A stretch of DNA of 64,000 nt from Desulfobulbus oligotrophicus (lineage in GTDB: Bacteria > Desulfobacterota > Desulfobulbia > Desulfobulbales > Desulfobulbaceae): NCBI RefSeq assembly GCF_016446285.1, contig NZ_CP054140.1:1221501-1285500 (forward strand), read 5' to 3'. The notes below the pieces were generated by a model. That model saw only the letters and a program-made list of their open reading frames with translations. It did no database searches and had not been told where the DNA came from. This document shows, piece by piece, positions 45,797-54,928 of the stretch (within the stretch, counting starts at the first letter, position 1; each line of letters opens with the position of its first letter). Position numbers and translations under genes: made by a program.

Positions 45797-46796
45797 AGGT
45801 GAATTGCGCAGGGCGGTTGTCACCGGTGGCGGCGGCTTTATCGGCAAGGCTCTGGTCCATGCCTTGACCATGCGTGGTGTGGAGGTGAGGGTGGTTGGAC
45901 GGAGTCGCTACCCTGATCTTGACAAAAAGGACATAGTCTGTCTTCAGGGCGATATTCGTGATCAGGATTTTCTTGAACAGGCCTTTGCAGGAGCCGACAC
46001 GGTGTTCCATGTGGCCGCGAAGGCAGGTATCTGGGGCGAACGACGTGAGTACTTTTCGATCAACCTGGAAGGCACTGCTAATGTTCTTGAGGCCTGCCGC
46101 CAAAATCAGGTTTCCCGGTTGGTCTACACTTCAACACCATCTGTTGTCTTTGCTCAAAATGATCTGCAGGGTGTTGACGAATCTGCCCCTTATGCCACCA
46201 GACCCCTCTGCCATTATGCCGCTTCCAAAATCCTTGCGGAACAGGCAGTGTTACGTGCCAATGGGCCGGAGATGCAGACCATCGCTCTGAGGCCTCATCT
46301 CGTATGGGGGCCTGGAGACCATCATCTGATACCCCGTCTGCTTGCCCGTGGACGGGAACAGGCATTAAAAATTATCGGCACCGGTGAGAACCGTGTTGAT
46401 ATTACCTATATTGATAACGCGGTTCATGCCCACCTGCTGGCCGCGGATAACCTCTGCACCTCAAAAACCGGAGCCGGGCAGGCCTTTTTTATCGGTCAGG
46501 AGAGTCCGGTACACCTCTGGGCATGGATTAACGAACTGTTTTCCCGTCTGGATGTGCCGGTGGTTCGTAAGCGGGTACCCTTGGCAGTGGCTGTAGCAGC
46601 GGGTGCGGTTCTGGAGGGTATTTTTTCTGCACTTGGGAAAAGTGATGAACCACGTATGACCCGTTTTCTTGCCTATCAACTTGCTCAATCACATTGGTTC
46701 AGTCATCAAAGGGCGGAAAAAATTTTAGGATATCAGCCTCTGGTGTCAACACAGACCGGCATGCACAACCTCGTGGAATGGCTCAGGGCACGCTGA
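45789..46796 (+). CDS. oleD: OleD, 2-alkyl-3-ketoacid reductase (extended SDR)
   Basis: 335 residues from ATG 45789; the open frame begins at 45720 inside oleC. The NADPH motif is VVTGGGGFIGKALVHAL, with the active-site Ser in YTSTPSVVF and the Tyr/Lys pair in HYAASKILAEQ. LRPHLVWGPGDHHLIPRL is the usual OleD substrate-side segment. OleD reduces the OleA product to the 3-hydroxy acid that feeds OleC. It is the last gene of the locus; a 313-base gap follows. Confidence 0.92.
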   Translation: MSKGELRRAVVTGGGGFIGKALVHALTMRGVEVRVVGRSRYPDLDKKDIVCLQGDIRDQDFLEQAFAGADTVFHVAAKAGIWGERREYFSINLEGTANVLEACRQNQVSRLVYTSTPSVVFAQNDLQGVDESAPYATRPLCHYAASKILAEQAVLRANGPEMQTIALRPHLVWGPGDHHLIPRLLARGREQALKIIGTGENRVDITYIDNAVHAHLLAADNLCTSKTGAGQAFFIGQESPVHLWAWINELFSRLDVPVVRKRVPLAVAVAAGAVLEGIFSALGKSDEPRMTRFLAYQLAQSHWFSHQRAEKILGYQPLVSTQTGMHNLVEWLRAR

Positions 46797-47109
46797 TGGT
46801 TGATGCACATAGTCTGTGATGGAGTGCTGATTCTGGAAATAGTGTTTGCAAATTACCGTATGTCGGCTATTTTGACGGGTTGTCTGTGGAGGCATCAATC
46901 TGCCGGGCGAAGCACTGCCGTCTGATCAGTATTGTCAAGCCGGGCGACAGGTATGAACAACAAGCACAACTGACAGATCATATAAATAATACTTAAAAAG
47001 ATTTGACAGCTGGTGCATTTTTCAGTAGTTATCCGTTGCGGGAGATGAATCGCCATTCACTCATGTTGGCGGGTCGTTGACATATCTTACGGGAAAAGAG
47101 GGAGTTGGT
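46797..47109. other. 313-base region between oleD and the ATP synthase operon
   Basis: No gene is supported. No clear terminator for the Ole locus is visible. The right half is AT-rich and contains the candidate ATP synthase promoter. Confidence 0.4.
47003..47031 (+). promoter_or_regulatory. Candidate promoter of the ATP synthase operon
   Basis: TTGACA (47003-47008) is separated by 17 bases from TAGTTA (47026-47031). The -35 is perfect and the -10 is weak. It lies 79 bases upstream of the first gene, and AT-rich sequence precedes it. Confidence 0.4.
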
Positions 47110-47541
47110 ATGATTTCGGTCGATGTAACCTTATTGATGCACATAATCAACATGATAGTTTTGATGTTCGTGCTCAATGCTATTCTCTACAAACCAGTGT
47201 TGGGAATCCTTGAAAAGCGAGCTCGTAAAATCAGTTCCTTGAATGATGAGGTCGTGAAGTTTGAGCAGGATGCCCGACAGCGTCAACTGGAACTTGATAA
47301 CAAGATGCGGGAGGCCAGTGGTAAGGCCAAGAAAGCTCTTGATGGCGCACGGGCACAGGCACAGGCGATCGGTGCTGAAAAGTTGGCGGCTATTCGGAGT
47401 GAGTCCGACAGCTTAAAGGCACAGGAACTTGCAGCTATGAGGACGCAGGTCGAAGCAGCAAGAAAAGAGCTCCGGGAAGATACCGCGGCATTTGCCCAGG
47501 CAATGGCAGGAAAGATATTGGGAAGGAGCGTAGACGCATGA
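47110..47541 (+). CDS. ATP synthase F0 subunit b' (AtpF-like)
   Basis: 143 residues from ATG 47110 (GGGAG upstream). One N-terminal membrane helix (LLMHIINMIVLMFVLNAILY) is followed by a long charged coiled coil, as expected for a b-type stator stalk subunit. It lacks a signal peptide, which separates it from the second b subunit. Two different b subunits form a heterodimeric stalk. It overlaps the next gene by four bases (ATGA). Confidence 0.88.
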   Translation: MISVDVTLLMHIINMIVLMFVLNAILYKPVLGILEKRARKISSLNDEVVKFEQDARQRQLELDNKMREASGKAKKALDGARAQAQAIGAEKLAAIRSESDSLKAQELAAMRTQVEAARKELREDTAAFAQAMAGKILGRSVDA

Positions 47542-48248
47542 AATCTCTTATCAGTTTGCTGCAGTCGATTCTGCTGTCGATTTTCATAGGGGTGATGCCT
47601 GCGGTGTCTGTGATGGCCGCTGATGCTCCTGAGCCGGCTGTGCAGCAGGAAGTCGTGGCTGATGGACAGGAAGTGTCACCGGTTACGGTGACTCCCCCGG
47701 TTGTTGAAGATACATTGTCTGCAGAGGGTACAGGTCATGGGGATGGCCATGACAGTATGCTGTCTGCTGAAAAATTAAAAGATCTGTTCTGGCGAACTGT
47801 CAACTTTTTAGCGCTGGTTGTGATTCTGGTGAAGTTTGGTGCCAAGCCCATAGTTAACGGGCTGAGGGGACGGCAGGACCGTATTCGCGAAGAGCTGGAT
47901 GACTTGACCGTGCGGCGGGACGAGGCAGAACGTTCCTTTGTCGAATTTGAAGCAAAGCTGGCCGGCATGGAAAAGGAAATGGAGCGCATTGTTGAGCGTG
48001 CCATTGCCCAGGCTGAGGTGGAGAAGGAGCGAATTCTGGCTGATGCTGAAAAGGCGGCGGAAGATATCAAGCGCCAGGCAGAGGCGGCGGTACAGGCAGA
48101 GCTTGAGGACGCCAAGCGACTTCTGCGAGAAGAAATTGCCGAACAGGCTGCTGCTATGGCTGAAGAGTTGATCGTTAAAAATCTGACCGCAGAGGATCAG
48201 GCGACGATAACTGAACAGTATCTTGAAAGAGTGGGTGCGGTACAGTGA
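47538..48248 (+). CDS. atpF: ATP synthase F0 subunit b with N-terminal extension
   Basis: 236 residues. A signal-peptide-like start (SLLQSILLSIFIGVMPAVSVMAADA) and an acidic/proline-rich linker precede the usual membrane helix (TVNFLALVVILVKFGAKPIV) at about residues 85-108. A long coiled coil runs to the C-terminus. Classical b subunits are about 160 residues, so the ~80-residue extension is unusual, though I recall similar forms in sulfate reducers. It overlaps atpH by four bases. Confidence 0.88.
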   Translation: MKSLISLLQSILLSIFIGVMPAVSVMAADAPEPAVQQEVVADGQEVSPVTVTPPVVEDTLSAEGTGHGDGHDSMLSAEKLKDLFWRTVNFLALVVILVKFGAKPIVNGLRGRQDRIREELDDLTVRRDEAERSFVEFEAKLAGMEKEMERIVERAIAQAEVEKERILADAEKAAEDIKRQAEAAVQAELEDAKRLLREEIAEQAAAMAEELIVKNLTAEDQATITEQYLERVGAVQ

Positions 48249-48793
48249 GAAATACAATTTTAGCTCGACGATATGCCAAGGCGCTCTTTTTGTTGGGGAA
48301 AGAGACGGGAACAACTGAGCATTATGCCGAAACTCTCCATGCTATCGCTGCCCTCTATGCAGATGATTCCATTGCAGTGGCTGATGCTGTGGCAAATCCA
48401 CTGTACCCGTTGGATGTCCGGCAAAAGGTGATGGCAAAGATTGCAGAATCGGTTCAGGCTGACGCGATTATGACCAGATTTCTTGACCTGCTTGTTGAGA
48501 AAAAACGGTCGGTTATTCTTCCGGATATCGCGCTGGCCATGCAGAATATGGTCGATAAAGATCAGAATATCAGCCATGGTACGGTTGTTTCCGCTGTAGA
48601 GCTTGACACTGCGGTGTTGGCCAAAATTCAAGCGACTTTAGAAAAGATTACTGGTACTACGGTCACATTGGAAACCAAAATTGATTCGTCCATTATCGGT
48701 GGGATTGTAGCCAAGGTCGGTGACCTGGTGCTGGACGGGAGTATAAAGACACAGCTTCATGGATTAAAGGAATCTATTAAGGGGAGAGAGTAA
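48245..48793 (+). CDS. atpH: ATP synthase F1 subunit delta
   Basis: 182 residues from GTG 48245, overlapping atpF. The N-terminal part is ILARRYAKALFLLGKE, the typical delta/OSCP start. The C-terminal part has the IDSSIIGGIVAKVGDLVLDGSIKTQL signature. It joins the stator stalk to the top of the alpha3beta3 head. It lies three bases before atpA. Confidence 0.93.
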   Translation: MRNTILARRYAKALFLLGKETGTTEHYAETLHAIAALYADDSIAVADAVANPLYPLDVRQKVMAKIAESVQADAIMTRFLDLLVEKKRSVILPDIALAMQNMVDKDQNISHGTVVSAVELDTAVLAKIQATLEKITGTTVTLETKIDSSIIGGIVAKVGDLVLDGSIKTQLHGLKESIKGRE

Positions 48794-48796
48794 TCA

Positions 48797-50320
48797 ATGC
48801 AGATCAAAGCAGAAGAAATCAGCCAGATTATTAAGGATCAGATTGCTGGTTATAAAGCGGATATTGACCTGAAGGAAACCGGTACAGTCCTGTCTGTTGG
48901 TGACGGTATTGCCCGTGTCTATGGTGTGGAAAATTGTCAGGCAATGGAACTGCTGGAGTTTCCGGGTGGTATTTTCGGACTTGCCTTGAACCTTGAAGAA
49001 GATAACGTCGGTTGTGCAGTCCTGGGAGACGTGCGAGACATCAAGGAAGGGGACATCGTCAAACGAACCGGTAATATCGCGATGGTTCCCGTTGGACCGG
49101 AGATGGAAGGCCGGGTTGTTGATGGTATTGGTCAGCCCATAGATGGAAAGGGACCAGTCAACGCCCAGGAGTTCCGAAGAATTGAGGTGCTTGCCCCGGG
49201 AGTTATTGATCGCCAGAGCGTGCATGAGCCATGTTACACTGGTGCAAAAGCTGTTGATGCCATGACGCCGGTCGGCCGCGGTCAGCGTGAACTGATCATT
49301 GGTGACCGTCAGATTGGCAAAACCGCTCTCTGTGTTGATGCCATCATCGCGCAAAAGGATACTGATGTACACTGCATCTATGTAGCGATCGGTCAGAAAA
49401 AATCGACGGTGGCCCTTGTGGTTGAGTCGCTTCGTAAACACGGGGCCATGGACTACACCACGGTTGTTGCAGCCTGTGCCTCTGATCCGGCACCGATGCA
49501 GTACATCTCAGCGTTTGCCGGTTGTGCAATGGGAGAGTATTATAGAGATAATGGAAAACACGCACTTATCATCTATGATGACCTTTCCAAGCAGGCTGTT
49601 TCCTACCGTGAACTTTCACTGCTTCTGCGACGTCCTCCCGGACGTGAGGCCTATCCCGGTGATATTTTCTTCAACCACTCTCGTTTGCTGGAGCGTGCGG
49701 CAAAATTGAATGACGAGCTGGGAGCTGGGTCATTGACCGCGTTACCGATCATCGAAACACAGGCCGGAGACGTGTCAGCGTTTATCCCGACGAACGTTAT
49801 CTCAATTACCGACGGTCAGGTGTACCTGGAGCCGAGTCTCTTTTTTGCCGGTGTCCGACCGGCTATCAACGTGGGACTCTCTGTTTCCCGTGTCGGCGGC
49901 GCGGCACAGGTCAAGGCTATGAAACAGGTCGCTGGTACTCTGCGGCTTGATCTGGCCCAATACCGTGAACTGGCGGCTTTTGCAGGGTTTGGCTCAGACC
50001 TTGATGCAGCGACCCAGGCGCAATTGACACGTGGTGAACGATTGGTTGAAATTTTAAAGCAGCCGCAATATCAACCGCTTCCCATGGAGAAACAGATCGC
50101 CATCATCTTTGCCGGCACCAAGGGTTTTCTGGATAAATTTCCTATTGATACCCTCGCCGATTATGAGCGGGAACTGTACAGCTACATCGAGACAAACGAA
50201 CCATCCATCTTCAGCGAGTTGCATGAAAAAGAGCAGATTTCTTCCGAACTCGAGGAAAAGATGAATAAGACACTGGCGACCTTTGGCGAGACCTTCAAGG
50301 CGACAAAGGGCCTGAACTGA
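48797..50320 (+). CDS. atpA: ATP synthase F1 subunit alpha
   Basis: 507 residues. The Walker A motif is [10 protein letters not shown] near residue 170, and the Walker B region is [42 protein letters not shown] is the alpha/beta signature region. It provides the non-catalytic nucleotide sites. The length and start (ATG 48797) match the family. It lies within an uninterrupted operon. Confidence 0.98.
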   Translation: MQIKAEEISQIIKDQIAGYKADIDLKETGTVLSVGDGIARVYGVENCQAMELLEFPGGIFGLALNLEEDNVGCAVLGDVRDIKEGDIVKRTGNIAMVPVGPEMEGRVVDGIGQPIDGKGPVNAQEFRRIEVLAPGVIDRQSVHEPCYTGAKAVDAMTPVGRGQRELIIGDRQIGKTALCVDAIIAQKDTDVHCIYVAIGQKKSTVALVVESLRKHGAMDYTTVVAACASDPAPMQYISAFAGCAMGEYYRDNGKHALIIYDDLSKQAVSYRELSLLLRRPPGREAYPGDIFFNHSRLLERAAKLNDELGAGSLTALPIIETQAGDVSAFIPTNVISITDGQVYLEPSLFFAGVRPAINVGLSVSRVGGAAQVKAMKQVAGTLRLDLAQYRELAAFAGFGSDLDAATQAQLTRGERLVEILKQPQYQPLPMEKQIAIIFAGTKGFLDKFPIDTLADYERELYSYIETNEPSIFSELHEKEQISSELEEKMNKTLATFGETFKATKGLN

Positions 50321-50338
50321 GCGTGAAGGTGCACTCTT

Positions 50339-51223
50339 ATGCCTGGATTAAAGGATGTTAAAGATAAAATCAACGGGGTTAAGAAAACCGCACAGATTAC
50401 TAAGGCCATGAATATGGTTGCCTCGGCGAAACTGCGTGGTGCTCAAGAAAAAATGGAGCGTTTTCGGCCGTATGCCTCGAAATTCGCAAAGGCAATGAGT
50501 GATCTTTCAAGTGGCATGGAGAGTACCGATTTGCCGCTGATGGAAAAACGTGATGTCAGAAAGGTCGAAATCGTTGTCGTCACATCAGATCGTGGTTTAT
50601 GCGGCAGTTTTAACGCGAACATCATTAAGGCAGCGGAAAAACTGCGGAAACAATATGAAGGCGAAGGCAAAACTGTTAGTTTTGTAACTGTTGGAAAAAA
50701 GGCCTCTCAGGTTTTTAAAAGAAGTGGCAAGTTGCGGGCGCAGTATAACGATATTATGAGCACGTTCCAGATGTTCAATGCCCGAGAAATCTCTCAAAAT
50801 TTAATTGAAAACTTTATAAATGGTGAGAGTGACCAGGTCGATATTGTCTATGGTCGTTTTTATTCCGTAGCCATACAAAGACCCGAGCGGAGAGAGTTGT
50901 TGCCAATTCAACCGATTGTAGATGCAGGGCATGATGGAGAGCAGGAAAAAAAGGAGCTCAAGGGGTCGTACACGTATGAGCCTGATCCTGATGAAATCAT
51001 GGAAGTGCTGCAGCCGCTCTTTCTCAATGTGCAGCTGTACCACGCCATGCTCGAGGTTGGTGCCAGTGAACATGCGGCGCGAATGACAGCGATGGACAAT
51101 GCGACAAATGCCTGTAAGGACATGATCAAACAACTTACAATGTTGTACAATAAAGCACGTCAGGCTGCAGTTACCAGTGAGTTGATGGACATCGTCGGCG
51201 GCGCCGAAGCACTCAAGGGATAA
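50339..51223 (+). CDS. atpG: ATP synthase F1 subunit gamma
   Basis: 294 residues. N-terminal helix MPGLKDVKDKINGVKKTAQITKAMNMVASAKLRGAQ and C-terminal helix AARMTAMDNATNACKDMIKQLTMLYNKARQAAVTSELMDIVGGAEAL together form the rotating coiled coil. SDRGLCGSFNAN is the conserved middle motif. It turns inside the alpha3beta3 head. It lies 18 bases after atpA and 45 bases before atpD. Confidence 0.97.
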   Translation: MPGLKDVKDKINGVKKTAQITKAMNMVASAKLRGAQEKMERFRPYASKFAKAMSDLSSGMESTDLPLMEKRDVRKVEIVVVTSDRGLCGSFNANIIKAAEKLRKQYEGEGKTVSFVTVGKKASQVFKRSGKLRAQYNDIMSTFQMFNAREISQNLIENFINGESDQVDIVYGRFYSVAIQRPERRELLPIQPIVDAGHDGEQEKKELKGSYTYEPDPDEIMEVLQPLFLNVQLYHAMLEVGASEHAARMTAMDNATNACKDMIKQLTMLYNKARQAAVTSELMDIVGGAEALKG

Positions 51224-51229
51224 TTTTGA

Positions 51230-52690
<1,461 letters not shown>

Positions 52691-52719
52691 TCTCTTCTTT
52701 TTGAAGTGAGGTAAATCTA

Positions 52720-53136
52720 ATGGCACAAATACATTTGGAAGTTGTCACCCCCAATGGAGCCGTAGTCAGTGAAGCTGTCGATATTGTCACAGCTCCCGGT
52801 GTGCACGGAGAATTCGGTGTGCTTGCAAATCATGCTCCCTTCCTGAGTACTGTTAAAACCGGGACACTGACATATAAGGTGGACCGGATAACGAAGTTCT
52901 TAATGGTGAGTGGCGGTTTTACCGAGGTCTCCAATAACCAGGTAACGTTTCTGGTTGAAAGTGCTGAGTTTGGTGAGCATATAGATGTTGAACGCGCTTT
53001 GCGAGCAAAGGAACGTGCTGAAAAACGACTCCTGCAAGTGCAGCAAAGTGCTGAAAAAATTAATCGCACCCGTGCTGAAGCAGCACTGCAAAGGGCGCTT
53101 GCACGGATACACACTGCAGAGATGGTGCGGCATTAA
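52720..53136 (+). CDS. atpC: ATP synthase F1 subunit epsilon
   Basis: 138 residues. The N-terminal beta-sandwich begins QIHLEVVTPNGAVVSEAVDIVTAPGVHGEFGVLANHAPFLS. The C-terminal helical pair (ERALRAKERAEKRLLQ onward) is the movable regulatory arm. It contacts gamma and the c-ring. It is the last gene of the operon, and a strong terminator follows 17 bases after the stop. Subunits a and c are not in the window. Confidence 0.95.
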   Translation: MAQIHLEVVTPNGAVVSEAVDIVTAPGVHGEFGVLANHAPFLSTVKTGTLTYKVDRITKFLMVSGGFTEVSNNQVTFLVESAEFGEHIDVERALRAKERAEKRLLQVQQSAEKINRTRAEAALQRALARIHTAEMVRH

Positions 53137-53153
53137 ATTGTTGCATCAGTTAA

Positions 53154-53185
53154 CAAAAGCCGCCTTTAGGGGCGGCTTTTTTATT
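53154..53185 (+). terminator. Rho-independent terminator of the ATP synthase operon
   Basis: AAAAGCCGCC and GGCGGCTTTT form a 10-base-pair stem with the loop TTTAGG, followed by a run of T. This is a textbook structure. Confidence 0.93.
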
Positions 53186-53313
53186 TGTGGAAGAGCCACA
53201 CCTCTACAAACGGATAACATCTACAGCACGATGGTATCGTCCGGGTTGAATAGATGGTGCTCGTTGTATAGAGCGTTTATCCGGCAATCTTTTGCATCAG
53301 CAAAACGGCCTTT

Positions 53314-53673
53314 TCACTCCTGATAAAGGGGATATTCCACATCTTCTCCACTCTCTGATTCTCTGATAATAACGTCATCTTCCGGGGCAGGCGTCTGTGT
53401 TTCCGGACTCACTGCGGGTATGGGAGATTCTGATGAGGCCCTCTGTTTTTGCCGCCCCTCTCCATAAGACCGGCGAGGTTTCAGTTTGATAAGAATATGG
53501 ACAGTGTGCCTGGAATCAACCCCTGCATCGCCTGAAGAGGAAAAGAGCAGATGTATGGATATTTTGATGACCCTGTAAGTTACCTGGGACTGATAAAACT
53601 GACTGCACGTTAAAGAGCGGCCGTGACGTTGCCCAAGATCGGTTCGGGTTTTGATAGAATCATCGGGCAGCAT
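53314..53673 (-). CDS. Possible hypothetical protein
   Basis: 119 codons. The C-terminal third is acidic and proline-rich (VSPETQTPAPEDDVIIRESES). There is no ribosome site of quality before ATG 53673, no membrane segment and no family I recognise. It is listed because it is the only sizeable frame in the 600 bases between the ATP synthase terminator and the binding-protein gene. It may be spurious. Confidence 0.3.
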   Translation of the reverse strand: MLPDDSIKTRTDLGQRHGRSLTCSQFYQSQVTYRVIKISIHLLFSSSGDAGVDSRHTVHILIKLKPRRSYGEGRQKQRASSESPIPAVSPETQTPAPEDDVIIRESESGEDVEYPLYQE

Positions 53674-53744
53674 GGATCAGCTACGTACTGTATGAATATT
53701 CACCGGCACGCAGCATGGTGTTATGAGGTGAAGAGCCTGAAATT

Positions 53745-54644
53745 ATGAAAAAATATATAGATTTTAAACGCAACCTTCAGCGATGCTCACTGGTACCTCT
53801 TCTCCTGCTTCTCTTCTTACCGACACTCATTTGGGCGTCTGAGCAACCTGACGGAGTTCCGTATAGGGTCGTGTCTTTGAGCCCGGTTATCACTGAAAAC
53901 CTGTTTCTTCTTGGTTTAGGTGAACAACTTGTCGGCAATACGACCTACTGTAATCGACCAGCGGCTGCTCAGAAAATTGCAAAGGTTGGGTCGGTCATGG
54001 AAATAAATATTGAAAAGATTGTGAGGCTTCGGCCGGATCTGATCTTAGTCAGCAATTTAACGCCACTGTCGTACGTGGAACAGTTCAATAAACTTGGCTT
54101 GCGGACAGAGTATTTTCCTCAAACAACTTCATTCGCAGAGATCTGTGATCAGTTTGTGGGCCTTGGTAGAGTGCTTGGCCGTGAAAAAGAGGCCCAGGAA
54201 ATAGTGCGGACCGCGCAGGAGCAGGTTGATGAGATACACGCGCAGGTGCAGACATTGCCAAAGCAAAGAGTGTTTCTTCAGGTCGGTGCTGATCCGCTTT
54301 TCTCATCGATGAAGGATTCATTTACCAATGAGTACATCCTGTTTGGTGGCGGGGAGAATATTGCCGAAGGGATGCGGTTCGGATCACTCTCCACTGAACA
54401 CGTGCTGGCATTGGCACCAGATGTGATCATCATTGCAGTCATGGGTTCGGAAAGCGGGGTCGGGGCACAGGAAAAAAAGAAATGGGAGAGGTATACAACA
54501 TTAAAAGCTGTGAAGGCCGGAAGAGTGCATGTTCTGGATGCCGACGACGTGTGCAGTCCGTCCCCTCTCACCTTTGCCAGAGTGCTGGAGACTATGGCGT
54601 ACCTGATTCATCCGGAGATGGGGATGAAGAGTAGTAGACCATAA
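53745..54644 (+). CDS. Periplasmic substrate-binding protein of BtuF/iron-siderophore type
   Basis: 299 residues. A signal sequence (LVPLLLLLFLPTLIWAS) precedes RVVSLSPVITENLFLLGLGEQLVGNTTYC, the start of the PF01497 fold. IVRLRPDLILVSN is the paired helix motif, and the second lobe ends VHVLDADDVCSPSPLTF. It would capture cobalamin or an iron chelate for an ABC importer. No permease or ATPase gene is adjacent. A possible cobalamin riboswitch downstream favours corrinoid, weakly. Confidence 0.82.
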   Translation: MKKYIDFKRNLQRCSLVPLLLLLFLPTLIWASEQPDGVPYRVVSLSPVITENLFLLGLGEQLVGNTTYCNRPAAAQKIAKVGSVMEINIEKIVRLRPDLILVSNLTPLSYVEQFNKLGLRTEYFPQTTSFAEICDQFVGLGRVLGREKEAQEIVRTAQEQVDEIHAQVQTLPKQRVFLQVGADPLFSSMKDSFTNEYILFGGGENIAEGMRFGSLSTEHVLALAPDVIIIAVMGSESGVGAQEKKKWERYTTLKAVKAGRVHVLDADDVCSPSPLTFARVLETMAYLIHPEMGMKSSRP

Positions 54645-54714
54645 AAATGACCCGTGGATGACCTGCCCCTTACTGCCTGTAAAGATATGGCTGTCCGGCG
54701 TCTTGTGTAGCAGT

Positions 54715-54815
54715 GGAGATGTTGTCACCACATCAGGTCTTGGGCACAGAGAGAATCAGGAAAAAATCGGGCGTGAACCGCAGTTATTTGATCAATCCCG
54801 CTGCGACCGCGAGAG
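54715..54815 (+). promoter_or_regulatory. Possible cobalamin riboswitch, degenerate and orphaned
   Basis: On the + strand the order CAGGT...GGCAC...GAATCAGGAA...TCGGGCGTGAACCG...CAATCCCGCTGCGACC resembles the conserved core of cobalamin riboswitches (GGTGCC, GGGAA, GGTGxxAxxCC, CCCGCxACTGTxACC). Several consensus bases differ, including the B12 box. A T-rich hairpin follows at 54838-54858 (GACTGA-T5-A5-CAGTC). No + strand gene lies downstream before the convergent amidase gene. Confidence 0.35.
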
Positions 54816-54928
54816 TATCTTTTTGATCGTTTTTTTAGACTGATTTTTAAAAACAGTCAATCCGTGCAGTTGAAGAAACACACTTATGGCAGGCATGTTG
54901 ATACTCGAGAGAGGCGAACATTGCAGAG

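Noticed and set aside
53186-53744. Cobalamin riboswitch upstream of the BtuF-like gene
   Set aside because: I looked for the GGTG, GGGAA and B12-box blocks in order and did not find them; the only candidate lies downstream of the gene.
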